NCBI RefSeq assembly: GCF_016920785.2
Contig: NW_024609884.1
Coordinates: forward strand, 82,745,647 to 82,809,646
DNA from: Ixodes scapularis
Lineage: Eukaryota; Arthropoda; Arachnida; Ixodida; Ixodidae
DNA: 64,000 nt
Reading direction: 5' to 3'
In this document: piece by piece, positions 42,213 to 51,950 of the stretch
Numbering within the stretch: the stretch's first letter is position 1
How the letters are laid out: the number at the start of each line of letters is the position of its first letter
Made by a program: the position numbers and the translations under genes
Notes under the pieces: model-generated
What the model was told of the DNA's origin: nothing
What the model saw: the letters and a program-made list of their open reading frames with translations, nothing else
The model's database searches: none

Positions 42213-42624
42213 GTAAGTGGAATCCCACAGTTTTAGAAGTGTTTTATTTACTAAGTTTCAAACTCTTTTCTTTCTTTTTTTTACCGAGTGGAAAAGGAAA
42301 AAAAAAAACGTTATGCAGAATTTGGTGAGCGACGCGAGGGATGCCCAAATTTCTTGATCGCTCGACAAGAGACCTTTCACTAAGCTCCCTAATAAAATTC
42401 ACGCTTCGCTTTTCTTCTAAGTACCTACGGCACATCGGTAGTTTAGCATCATGTTACCGTACAAAAAACCTAGTCCAAATATAGAGCTAAATACATGATT
42501 TTTATCTACGGTTCGTAAAAAGTATTATGCACTCGACATATTTAGTATAAATGTTTCTGTCCTTACACAAGCTTACTGGCCCTTTGGATGTGGCATAATT
42601 TATGAGAGAGAAAAGGAGAAAAAA
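42213..42624. other. No feature recognised
   Basis: Downstream of the donor; AT-rich and without supported frames. Confidence 0.4.
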
Positions 42625-42917
42625 CGAAAGCCGTTCACAACTCCCTATAACGCTGAATTTGAGCGCAGTTCTTGAGGAGGAGGAGGATGGAAGGGTACTG
42701 AGGGGAGGGTATACCCCTTCTCCCTCCTCCTCACCTCGTCATCCTGCCTGCCACTCCACCACGGGGGCCACATGGTCTCATGGGGGCCACGTGACCTGGG
42801 GGGGAGGGGGGTCACGTGACTTAACACGTGACCCCCATGGCATCACGGGGGTCACGTGACTTCACTACGCCGACGCCGCTCAAGGCGGAAACAGGTGCCT
42901 AAGAGCTGCGCTCTAAA
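42625..42917 (+). mobile_element. MITE with pyrimidine-rich interior, copy 2
   Basis: GAGCGCAGTTCTTGAGG left and CCTAAGAGCTGCGCTCT right, as at 28585-28935. The variable middle is different: instead of the palindrome array it carries a cluster of CACGTG sites. Confidence 0.7.
42785..42862. promoter_or_regulatory. Cluster of four CACGTG E-boxes
   Basis: CCACGTGAC, GTCACGTGAC, ACACGTGACC and GTCACGTGAC occur within about 75 bp. GTCACGTGAC is the palindromic CLEAR-type site bound by MiT/TFE and USF family factors elsewhere. Whether it works here is unknown, since it is part of a MITE's variable interior. Confidence 0.4.
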
Positions 42918-42945
42918 AAAAGCTCGCAAGTTTTTTGTGGTACTC

Positions 42946-42974
42946 ATGGGGGGGGGGGGGGGGGGGGGGGGGGG
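42946..42974 (+). repeat. Poly-G tract
   Basis: About 28 consecutive G, just downstream of the MITE. Confidence 0.9.
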
Positions 42975-43785
42975 TGTCCGTGCGATAATACGACCGAGTA
43001 TACGTAAGGATGTAGAGAATGCGGTGCTCGAGCACCACTTGACGTTGAAATAAATACCCTCTAACGGTAATAGACTTATTCCAAAACTCGAAGCGCCTCA
43101 TCGCGGCGTATTGGCACGTTATGAATTGTGGGAATCAGTGGGCAGCAAACTTCATACGCGCTCCGCTCCTGGCCCACAGGTTCCCAGAATCCCACGCGCG
43201 CGGTGACCGATGTATGGAAGTAGTCTATTGACTACAACATAGGCCTGGCTAAGCGTTTACTTTTTTTTTTCAACTAAAACAAAATATTCCAACATGTTTC
43301 CGCAGACTTAAAATTACCGGTTTTCAAGGGCTTATCAAGTGAAGTCTGGAGAAAATCAAGGAATACTTTTTTTTATTGCAAAAAAAACGAAAGAAATAAT
43401 TTGACTTTTTTTATAAAAAAAATTTTGGGAAAAATGCAAAAAATACTTACAATACACCTCTATATTTTTTCTTAAACGTGAAATACTCGGGACGAAAAAT
43501 TCCACATCAAAAACTTCATTCTATAATGTGCTAAACATTCGCGCAAAAATGCCTCAGTATGAAAAAGTGGTGCAAGAAACGAGTTTGGTCATTTTATTCC
43601 TTTTGAAACTTAAACAAAATATAAAAAAAAAATTAATTTAACTAATTCTAGAAGACCGAATTACGTTAGAAGACCAGGTTAGTTATATTTTTCATCCCTG
43701 TGGCCCTCAAATTTGCGTCTACGCTCTATTGAGAAAGTACTTGGGCTACTTTTAGTCATTTTAGAAGATAAAAACGCTCAAAAAT
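42975..43785. other. No feature recognised, AT-rich
   Basis: Multiple A and T runs and no supported frame. Confidence 0.45.
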
Positions 43786-43900
43786 CGACGGACAAGTAGA
43801 AGAATGACGAACACCGCAGAGCGCACGTTGATAGCAGTACGAACAGAGAACAGAGCACTCTCCGTGGTGTTAGCCATTCTTCTACTTGTGCGACGGCGCT
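43786..43900. repeat. Hairpin, probable Penelope-like terminal segment
   Basis: ACAAGTAGAAGAATGACGAA and its complement TAGCCATTCTTCTACTTGT lie about 60 bp apart, with CACCGC/GTGGTG inside. The same style of hairpin is found at 3221-3330. Confidence 0.5.
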
Positions 43901-44430
43901 TTTATCCTTCATAATGAAATACCGATAGAATTGAAAAGAAATGGGCATGAAGGGGTCGAGAGGGTCAAATCAAAGCGAGTAAAGGTGACCGACTCTGGAG
44001 GACATATTCAGTTCCCCTGCTCGAGTCTCCAGCCCGGCGCAAAGAACAAGAGGAACAGGAGGCGGGTCGACCAGCGCGCGTAACCAGCTCGGGCAGCCGT
44101 TTATTCGATGCTCCGCAAATGGTGCCTGTACAAGCTTCGCAGAACCGGCGGCGCGTAGCTGGCGACTATGTACAAGGGTGGCCGGCTTTCGGCGACGCTG
44201 AAGCCGAGATGAGCCGGAATCCGGCGGTGAGCAGGGGGGGACACCGGGGAAGCAACAATGGCCGTGGGGGGTGACTAGCTGCGATCCGAATTTTGGTTCC
44301 ATTCGAACTCGTCGCACCACCGATTTCGCGAAATGTGCCACTCGTTTGGCACGTGTCCGTGGAGGAGCGCAGGAGGCCCGACGGGAACGAGCCAGCGGCG
44401 GTGGCGGCGAGGAGTTGCCGGTCTCCGCCT
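43901..44430. other. Sequence 3' of the four-exon gene's last exon
   Basis: On the minus strand this is downstream of the possible stop at 44431. Overlapping GC-rich frames in both directions (43970-44434 minus, 44271-44676 plus) have no motif. Confidence 0.4.
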
Positions 44431-44589
44431 TCACCGGGTGGCGGCCGTCCTGGGCAGGACGCTCCGGTAGACGTCCTCAGGCGGCATGTCCTGGTCTCTG
44501 GCCTGCTGCTCAAGCTCGCTGTGGCCGTCCTGGATCGCGTACGGAGCCGAGCGACCCAAGAGCTGCGAGTCCATCATCGACTCTTCCTC
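44431..44589 (-). CDS. Exon 4 (last visible) of an unrecognised minus-strand host gene
   Basis: After the acceptor CGTGTCCCCCAACCAG the minus strand reads EEESMMDSQLLGRSAPYAIQ, DGHSELEQQARDQDMPPEDV and YRSVLPRTAATR, then TGA at 44431-44433. Codons are GC-rich like those of exons 1-3 and unlike the surrounding repeats. It enters in phase 0, matching the end of exon 3. An alternative is that the exon ends four bases earlier at a GTGAAG donor (ACCCG|GTGAAG) and more exons follow. The acidic/Gln-rich composition suggests a disordered tail. No family is recognised. Confidence 0.55.
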   Translation of the reverse strand, partial: EEESMMDSQLLGRSAPYAIQDGHSELEQQARDQDMPPEDVYRSVLPRTAATR

Positions 44590-44708
44590 CTGGTTGGGGG
44601 ACACGGAGGAGGAGGCGTTGAAACCAGATGGAGTGACAGTTTACGTAACAAAACCACGACGAGGCACACTGACTAACTCGGGAAATGGAGCATATGCATG
44701 GTTCCGGA

Positions 44709-45297
44709 AAAAAGGGTTCCGGAGCAAATAGCTCTAGAACAAAATGGTCCCGGAACAAATGGTCCCGGTACAAATAGTCCCGGAAAAAATAGCGCCGGGA
44801 TAAAATGGTCCCCGAACAAATGGTCCCGGTACAAATAGTCTCGAAATAGATAGCCCTGGAATAAAATTGGTCCAGAACAAATGGTCCCGACCAGTGGTTC
44901 TGGAACAAATAGCTATGGAAGAAAATGGTTTACGAAAAAATAGTCCCGGTACAAGTAGTCCTGGAAAATATGGCACAGGAATAAAATGGCCAAAGAACAA
45001 ACGGTACGGGTACAAATGGTCCCGGAACAAGTAGTCCTGGAACAAGTAGTCCTGGAATAAAATGGTTCTGGAACAAATAGCCATAGAATAAAATGTTGCC
45101 GGAACAAATGGTATCGGTACAAATGGACTTGGAACAACTAGCCCTCTAATAAAATTGCCCCGGTACCAGGGGCCCCGGAAAAAATGGCCCTGGTACAAAT
45201 AGTTCCGGAGCAAATAGCCCTGGAATAAAACGGTCCTGGTGCAAATAACTCTGAAATGAAGTGGTCCCGGAGCTATGGAATTAATGGTCCCAAGTGT
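44709..45297 (+). repeat. Minisatellite with a 15-16-bp unit, about 38 copies
   Basis: Units of the form GTCCCGGAACAAATG or GTCCTGGAATAAAATG are repeated head to tail with drift, sometimes in a 15-15-16 rhythm. The long minus-strand frames across it (44510-44908, 44734-45306) are translations of the 15-bp unit and not evidence of a gene. It lies in the third intron of the minus-strand gene. Confidence 0.9.
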
Positions 45298-45590
45298 AAG
45301 GTACAAAACTTTTTTCCCTCAAGACATTACCGCCCGTGCGTGTACTGCACGTACAAATGCGCTGCAATCGTGTCGGTTGTGCCCTGTTTCAATAGGTAAA
45401 TGATCGGCGGCCCAAAGCTGTTCCCTCCCTTTTTTTATCCTACATAAATCTCCTGCACGCCGGTTAAATAAGCAATGAGATTGTCGGCGACATCCTAAAG
45501 CATAGTTCAGTCAAAGGTTCAGTGTCAGAGAAAGGGATCGAGAAACGTTTCTGGAACAAGCATTGTGAAGCGCGTACTTCTTAAAGGGAT
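45298..45590. other. Intronic, no feature recognised
   Basis: Unique sequence between the minisatellite and the TTAA-flanked element at 45595. Confidence 0.4.
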
Positions 45591-45594
45591 AGTG

Positions 45595-46015
45595 AACCGA
45601 AATTTGGATTTCCGAAAACAATGCAGGAGCTGTAGGCTGGAAGCTACAATCCCTGCAACACTACTTGTAAAGCGATATCGCGAATGGACGGCCGTATTTT
45701 TGGAAAACGAGGTTGAGATTGAACGAGGCCGACGAGGCGCGTGACGTCAACATATCTCGTTGCCTCCTCTCCTCACTTCGCCCCTCAAGGCGGTGAGGCG
45801 GAGAAGACGCGCAGCCGTTCCCTCTCCTTCTCGACTCTTCTCGGAGAAACAAGACGTCAACATATCTGTCAAACGCGCCTCCTTTTTTTTTTTTTAGAAA
45901 GATACGGTCATTTATTCGAGATATCGCTGTATGAGTGATGTTTTGGTGTTTGTAGCATCCCGTTGCTCGCTTTTGCCGCCGTGTTTTGTGGAATCCAGAT
46001 TTCGGTTCAGCCGGT
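45595..46015. mobile_element. 421-bp TTAA-flanked MITE
   Basis: TTAA at 45591-45594 and 46016-46019. The left end AGGGATAGTGAACCGAAATT and the inverse of the right end (GATTTCGGTTCAGCCGGT) match imperfectly and continue inward to GGATTTCC/GGAATCC. There is no coding capacity. The two CAACATATCT blocks inside (45748 and 45858) are a short direct repeat. Confidence 0.65.
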
Positions 46016-46019
46016 TTAA

Positions 46020-46918
46020 AGGGATAATACAACGAAATTTCGGCGCTTATTTTTTGGTCTATATTTATTTATTTATTTATTGTACATACCCTCAAGCGCC
46101 GAAGCATTGTAGAGGGGAGGGGCAAAGCAAAATAAAACAAACTGACAAAACAATAAAAAACAAACAACAAGAAATTGAAATATCAAAAACACACAGCCAT
46201 TGGCAAAAGCGGCAAGCAATATATTTTACGGAAAAAAATAAACAAAATAAAATGACTCATGTTGGCTCACCAAACAGAAATGTAGACAAAGATTGGCGAA
46301 AAAGAGAATAATCAGGTATAGTTGTATAGTATGTGTTCAAAGGAGCAGTATCACATCGAACACACCAATATCTTGTTAAAAAAAGTCACAAAAAAGAATT
46401 TTAAAACGAATTAAACGATAAGCAAAGAGCACCTGGTGGATGTCGCTAACGCCTCGTTTGTAATACCCGTCTAGGAACCTTGAGAGATAGTGATGGTAAC
46501 TGTCTCGCGTCCGCCCACGACGACAGAAGATGGGAAGGGGGAACTCCCCTCTTCCCAAGAATCCCTTTTCTGTTACCCAGAAGTCACTATTGTTCCGCTA
46601 CAAGATTATGGAAGATTAACCCGCCACTCAAAATTCGTACAAAACGTCGGTGGCTGGAACGACTAGGCCATCCTCTCGACATCAGCCTCGCCGTAGCTTT
46701 GCTCGTCCCGAGACGAAATACGTTACGATTGCGTTGGATGTCATGTGGTCTCCGCTGGCTGTTCTCCGAGCGCTTGCCATAGTGGGCAGTTTATAACGAA
46801 AACTACAGCCATTAGGCTCAAAATACAAACGTGTCATTGCCATTTACGGATATTGTGGGTCATATTCAACCTATTTTTGAACAATACGAGTATATTTCAA
46901 ATTTCGTTGAAGTATCCC
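46020..46918. mobile_element. TTAA-flanked MITE interrupted by a LINE 3' end
   Basis: Left end AGGGATAATACAACGAAATT and right end AATTTCGTTGAAGTATCCC are inverted. TTAA lies on both sides (46016-46019, 46919-46922), shared with the neighbouring elements. A minus-strand LINE 3' end sits inside. The right 135 bp recurs at 49782-49913. Confidence 0.65.
46056..46560 (-). mobile_element. 5'-truncated LINE 3' end nested in the MITE
   Basis: On the minus strand it ends in CGCTTGAGGGTATGTACAAT followed by AAATAAATAAAT, the same type of tail as the LINE at 39.7 kb. The 5' border is approximate; no RT motif remains. Confidence 0.5.
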
Positions 46919-46922
46919 TTAA

Positions 46923-47262
46923 GGGCTGTGCAATGATATTGGGTTGAAATTTTTCTCAGTTTACCCAAGCTTACCGGCACTATACTGTGGCCAGAGTATA
47001 CTCACACGCAACGCCACTGACCAAAAGCTTTTTCGTCACGGTGTAATTTGTAGGATTGAAAGCACAATTTATCCATCAGTCTCTCCTCCATAAAACGTGA
47101 TGACCGATGAGGATCGCAGTGTTGACGCAGTCGCAGGAGTCACCCCAGCGTGACGATCTTCAAATGTGGCTCATAGATTGGAACGAGCACTGCGTGAGCA
47201 CTGAATTTGGGATTGTGACAATCAATGCCTCGACGAGCATTTGGTTATACTCTGTTCACCCT
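46923..47262 (+). mobile_element. Diverged copy 4 of the 627-bp TTAA element, 5' part
   Basis: After TTAA (46919-46922) the sequence GGGCTGTGCAATGATATTG and the next 330 bp follow the order of copies 1-3 (AAGCTTACCGGCAC, CACGCAACGCCACTGACCAA, CACGGTGTAATTT) with much more divergence. It breaks at 47262 and resumes near 49012. Confidence 0.6.
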
Positions 47263-48172
47263 TAATAGACGATTCACATGACGGACCGAATCGCGATTTC
47301 TGTCCGCGGACCGTGTACCACCGGGCAGGCACGTCACTGATTCCTGCGATCCGCGCCCCGTCCGCGGACGCGTGGACTGATAAAGTCGAGCGCCTTTTTC
47401 ATTCGCGGATTTTTGGCGGGAGATTGACTTGAAAATCGTTTAGTCTAACAACGAAACATATTTTTTTCGTTTTTTTTTTTCTTTTTTGGACGGTCAAAAC
47501 AAAAATGGCGCATCGTTGTGTTTTGTGCGTTGGCTAGTTCATTTTGTCGTGTGATTCTAGGTTCCACGCGTGAAAGAAACTGCAGAAACTTTGTCCGTCA
47601 GCCGTGACGCAGGTTCCAGTACTCCGGATCCGTGTTAAGAAGCTCCTGCCAAAACTCGACTAGCAAGCCGCAATAGTTCTTGCACGTCCAATCGGCCCAA
47701 TCAGCCTTTCACCGAGCAAGACCTTCTTGTGGCTGTGGTGTTTGTGAGTGTTGTGCCCGAGCGCGGAGTGTGTAAAAGCATCTCCAAACGTCCCTCCGCG
47801 AACCCAGAGCTTCGTCGCTTCTACGCCGAACCCTTCTCGAGCAGGACCATGCCTGTGTCACTGCCATGCCTTGGGTTAGTAAAGCTACTGGCGCTTCGCG
47901 CGAAGCCTATGACGGTGTTTTGTCTCGATTTGTACGTAACAGCGGCGTACGTACGATTCTTTACCGCGGTAGCAAACGTCGCTTTCTCTCTTGGACAACG
48001 GTGCCACGGTACGATGTTGGAGTTTCGCGGCGCTGTAGGGTGCCGCACAGGTTCGATCCGTCCTCGCTGGCGTCTGCTCGTTGTCTCCCTCGTGTGAATA
48101 CGCTTGGGAGACGGACGAACCGAGGACATGTCGCCACGTGGTCAATCCGTCCGTCGTCTGAATCGGCCATTA
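47263..48172. mobile_element. TIR element of about 0.9 kb nested in copy 4
   Basis: GATTCACATGACGGACCGAA near the left end pairs imperfectly with the inverse of CGTCCGTCGTCTGAATCGGC at the right end. The GC-rich interior has frames in all registers (47729-48183) but no transposase motif. The border is approximate and no duplication was confirmed. Confidence 0.45.
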
Positions 48173-48179
48173 AGGAAAG

Positions 48180-48712
48180 CTAAAACACTTCTTGAAAAAA
48201 ATTTAAAAAAAAGTAAACGGATTATAGGTGCATTTTAGAGTATTTTTATCCCGTGGATCTGAATATTACGTTCGCTTTGCCGGAAAATGTAACTAAACGC
48301 GAAAAAACACGTAAAACCTCCGACCAGTCGTGACGTTAAACTAGGATCCTTGGGCCGTCAAGCGCATGTCGCTCGTGTGGGCAGAGCGTGCAATTGTATG
48401 CTTGTTAGGTATATTTTTCAGCACTGACACCAGCAAGGACGTCTCTTTCTGACCTTTTTGAAAATAGCAAAGTGCTCGTTAATAGCTTTCACAGGCGCTG
48501 ACTGAGATGCGCGAGAGCGGAGATTCCGAAAACTCTGGATATGACGCCCCTCCCCCGAAGGAGGGGCTTCTGCGGTACTTCGAAAATTAATTTCTGCAGC
48601 CTCCGTGCACCAAATTGAAAAATGATTTCGATATTCGTGATTTAGACGCCAAATGAAGACGATTTAGGTGTTTTTCCTTAGATGCATAACCGATTCAGTT
48701 TCCCTTTAAGCT
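48180..48712 (-). mobile_element. Dispersed TTAA-associated repeat, minus-strand copy
   Basis: The right end reads, on the minus strand, TTAA then AGGGAAACTGAATCGGTT, GGAAAAACACCTAAATCGTC and so on. The same blocks in the same order are found on the plus strand from 50866. The distal block (CTAAACGCGAAAAAACACG, 48292) also has its inverse at 51255. Confidence 0.65.
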
Positions 48713-49011
48713 GAGACTGCAGGCAAAGCTACAAGCGCGAGCTAGCCCGCGCTCCTGGCTTTGAGACATGCATTTCTAACGCGAGAGCTCGTTCTGTGGA
48801 AGAACGCTTCAAAGCAGCGACCTCTAGCTCTTGTCCTTGTCCAGTCGCCGCAATGACGGGAATAGTTAAACCCTAACAATAGGCAATTTTAGGGGCCCCT
48901 ATAGACTTGGGGGCCCCAAACAGCTTGGGGCGTCGCAATGAGCATGCTCAATGTAAAGCCCCAAGCTACTAGGGGGACCCAAAGCGCAGGGGCCCCCTAT
49001 TCGAGAATCCT
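48713..49011. other. Repeat fragment and unassigned sequence
   Basis: 48714-48860 is homologous to 30888-31047. The rest contains a GGGGCCCC/CCCCAAGC-rich patch (48890-48995) with short inverted segments. Confidence 0.45.
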
Positions 49012-49330
49012 CTAATGTCTGTTGCTCACACATGCCCTGTGCTTTCCCAACCTGGAAACGTGGCTATGATGAACATTAGGCGGATTCGACTTACCTGCGC
49101 CCCCTGCACCATGCAGCTGCACTCTGTGTACACTTACGAGTGCAGAATATATCTAAAACCACAACACGAAGTACATTGTCCTGCACTTTTTTTGCACCGC
49201 ACTCCCCTTTTCTGCGCCGGTGCAGGCTGGTGCAGGTAAAGAGAACGAGCCCACGGCACCCGATTACGTGACCGCTTTTTCTGGCACGACCGGACTGGAC
49301 TGGCGCGCTTCTTTTTCATGCGGACGTTTC
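49012..49330 (+). mobile_element. Diverged copy 4 of the TTAA element, 3' part
   Basis: TGCCCTGTGCTTTCCCAACC, GTGGCTATGATGAACATTAG and GATTACGTGACCGCTTTTTC follow the distal half of copies 1-2 (GCCAACCCC..GTGGCTATGATC, GATCACGTGGCCGCTTGTTC). The 1.75 kb between 47262 and 49012 is later insertion. Confidence 0.55.
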
Positions 49331-49756
49331 CGCGCCGCAGAAAAAAAATTTGCGCATGCATGATTCTGCGTGGAGGCGCTGAGACCTTGCTATGTTTAAA
49401 ATGGCACTGAAAGGTCAAAATCATTTTTTATTATTATTATCCGAAACGATTGAAAACGATGCCTAAACTTTACACTCCAAATTCCAAACTAGGGAACTCA
49501 GTGTTTTTGATGTGCTTGTGAAGACTTTGAAGTTTTTTTAGAGCCCCTTCAGCAGTCTCAAATTCTTTGAAGCGGTGCGAGGTCGAAGAGGACGCGCAGC
49601 GAACTTTTCTGAGTGACGGCAGGAGCCATGTGGTGCCAGTGTTAGACGAAAGGCTGCCCCGCGGCGGAGTCGCAACCATAAGTATACGCTGCACAGGTCC
49701 CCCGAAGGATGCGTCAGAGAAGGCGCCACGGCTAGCTGCAATTGTTAAAAAACTAC

Positions 49757-49779
49757 GGGGGGGGGGGGGGGGGGGGGGG
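49757..49779 (+). repeat. Poly-G tract
   Basis: About 23 consecutive G immediately before the MITE right end at 49782. Confidence 0.9.
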
Positions 49780-49781
49780 TT

Positions 49782-49913
49782 ATAACGAAAAATACAGCTA
49801 CCAGGCTCAAAATACAAACGTGCGATTGTCATTTACGGATATTGTGGATAATATTCAACCTATTTTTGAACACGACGGGAATATTTCAAATTTCGTTGAA
49901 GTATCCCTTTAAG
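49782..49913. repeat. Right-end fragment of the MITE seen at 46020-46918
   Basis: ACGAAAAATACAGCTACCAG to TTTCGTTGAAGTATCCCT, followed by TTAA, about 93 percent identical by eye to 46786-46918. Confidence 0.7.
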
Positions 49914-49919
49914 GCGAAG

Positions 49920-50060
49920 AGACAAAATCCACGCGCGTTTTCCTATGGGAATGCACAGACGCACCACAAAAAAAGACTGGTTGCTGTCTGCTTCAATGTG
50001 CGTCACGGAAGTCGCATAGACACTAGCGCCAGTTGAACCTCTAGCGTATATTATAATAAG
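49920..50060 (+). repeat. Dispersed repeat with ACTAGCGCCAGTTGAACC, copy 1
   Basis: Shares GCGCGTTTTCCTATGGGAATGC, CTGTCTGCTTCAAT and ACTAGCGCCAGTTGAACC with an inverted copy at 55805-55960 and a direct copy at 57055-57180. Confidence 0.65.
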
Positions 50061-50525
50061 TTAATAACGCTATGATGTGGCCATAGGTGGTCTTCAGTGA
50101 CGCAGGAAAAGTCTACATTTAGGCTTTCTTATCTAGGAGGTGTTGGGCGAATATGCAACTCTGTGGCTCTAACGAAGATATGCATCGGTGGCGCCCTCTG
50201 ATGGTTCCTATCCGTGACGTCACAATCAGGAAAAACAGTTGCGAGCGGCAAGCTCGATGTTGTGTGTGTGTAAAATGCACGGTAACATGAATCTTATTTC
50301 CGTCGCTGAAAGCAGACCAAAGACGTAATAGCGAGCGTTTGGCCTTGTCTCGGAAAGCCGACCACAGCAACTCTTTTGGTGGCGCCCACGTCGCCAATAG
50401 AGACAATTTCACTGGTAGACAAAGTAAGGTTGAAGCGCGCAATGGGGGGGGGGGGACGGATTAGTTAGCTTGCCACTTCGGCCAGTGGCCGCATGGAAGC
50501 ATGTGTCACTCGCACCACCACCGAG
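50061..50525. other. Intronic, no gene recognised
   Basis: Contains a strong CTCF-like core (GGCGCCCTCTGATGG, 50190) and a 10-G run at 50448. Confidence 0.4.
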
Positions 50526-50620
50526 AATGGCTGCTGCCAGAATCCCTAGCGTAGTCTTGCCAAACGGCAAAAGTGCGTGGGCAATGGACACGTGCAGTGG
50601 CCTCGCCGTCCTGAAAATCG
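50526..50620 (+). pseudogene. Possible aldo-keto reductase N-terminal exon fragment
   Basis: The plus strand reads MAAARIPSVVLPNGKSAWAM. This matches the usual opening of aldo-keto reductases (a short tail, then 'ipt..LpnG...P..GlGTw'). The expected P-x-x-GLGTW becomes AWAMDTCSGL, and no donor is visible where the family usually has one. It may be a decayed exon or chance. Confidence 0.3.
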
Positions 50621-50865
50621 CTCACTACAGTTGGGCCGACACCGAACCGAAAGCGAACCGACACCGACCAACCTCAAGGACGTACAGCATGTACACGAAT
50701 GATGTTGTTTTTTTTTTTTCGTTTTTTGGCAGAGTCGCATGCAATCACTGGTGCTCGCTTCTCGAACGCCGAATGATTGCAAGACTGCCAGGGGTCTATC
50801 TTCGCGTGCACGCTGCACGTGCTTGAGATAGCAGCAGCAGTGCCGGCTGCTGCTGTTTGCCGCTT

Positions 50866-51400
50866 AAAGGGAAACTGAAGCGGGTCTGCATTTGAGGAAA
50901 AACACCTAAATCGTCTTCATTTGGCCTAAAGGATTACGAATATCGAGATTATTTTTCAGTTTGGTGCACGAAGGTGGCAGAAATTAAGTACCCCTGAAGC
51001 CCTTCCTTCCCGGGGCGTGACGTCACGTTAGGAGTTTTCGTAATCACCACTCTCGCGCATCTTCAGCGCCTGTCAAAGCTATGTACGCGCACTCTTGCAA
51101 TTTTCAAAAAAGTCAAAAAGAGACGCCAGAACTGGTGTCAGAGAATATACCTGGCACGCTTGCAATTGCACGCGCTACCCACACGAGTGACACGCGCTTG
51201 GCGGCCCAGATACAGATGTCCTAGTATGACGTCACGCCTGGTCGGAGGTTTTTCGCGTTTTCTCGCGTTTAGTTACATCTTCGGGGAAAACGAACCTTAT
51301 ATTCAGATTCACGGGATAAAGATTCGTCAAAATTAACGTCTAACTCTTTTTTTTTTTTTTCGAGAATTTTGCAAAATTGTTTTAACTATACGCTTTCCCT
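50866..51400 (+). mobile_element. Dispersed TTAA-associated repeat, plus-strand copy
   Basis: Begins after CGC-TTAA with AGGGAAACTGAAGCGGGTC and contains GGAAAAACACCTAAATCGTC, the partner of 48180-48712. The right end is ill defined around the T-run at 51348. Confidence 0.6.
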
Positions 51401-51430
51401 CACCGCTTCGGAAATGGCAGTCTTCTACAA

Positions 51431-51950
51431 CACTCTAAAAAAGGTCTGTGTGTCCACTTTCACGAACAGCCCTCGGAGAGCCAATCAGCGCTACTTATGG
51501 AGGCAGTTCAACGAATGACGATAAATATTCATGTTGCGAGAAGATTTCTGCGAATTTCTCTTCCATTTTATGTTAATGAATTCTTCCGAACCTGCCCCAT
51601 GACACGTATTCAGACCTTGTATAATACTTTGAATGATTCTTGCATTGATATTTTTAACCCATCTTTTGCAGCGTTCAAGTCTTCTCTTACAAATCTATAA
51701 TCATCTTTGTAGCGTTCAAGTTTTCTATTGTCAATTTGTAGAATTATACTTCTTTTTGCTGTATGTTAATTGTGCATCATTATCAAGGCTTCAAGCTGTT
51801 CATGAGCACAAAAAATAAACAAATGAATGAATGAATGATGGAATGAATTGCGTAATGCCACAGCGCAGACCTCATTTGTAGATCTAAACGGATGTTCTGC
51901 CTCATCATTCTCTGAGCTGATTTCGTAGATCGGAAAGATATAGCTCTTGC
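51431..51950. mobile_element. Foldback MITE copy split by a LINE
   Basis: The left half (CACTCTAAAAAAGGTCTGTG to about 51535) and the right half (GATCTAAACGGATGTTCTGC on, from about 51880) are the arms of the 29643-type element. A LINE 3' end lies between them. Confidence 0.65.
51536..51846 (+). mobile_element. 5'-truncated LINE 3' end nested in the MITE
   Basis: The plus strand encodes LPFYVNEFFRTCPMTRIQTL and then CIDIFNPSFAAFKSSLTNL before a stop. This is the C-terminal tail typical of LINE RTs ('R..n.l....diF..s...Fk..l'). A 3' UTR follows, ending in AATAAACAAATGAATGAATG. Confidence 0.7.

Noticed and set aside
44510..45306. Minus-strand frames of 132 and 190 codons with aromatic-rich repeats
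   Set aside because: They are the translation of the 15-bp minisatellite. 16-base units shift the frame and there is no start or splice context.
48045..48062. GGTTCGATCC, a B-box-like decamer
   Set aside because: Upstream sequence shows no A box, and it lies inside a TIR element.
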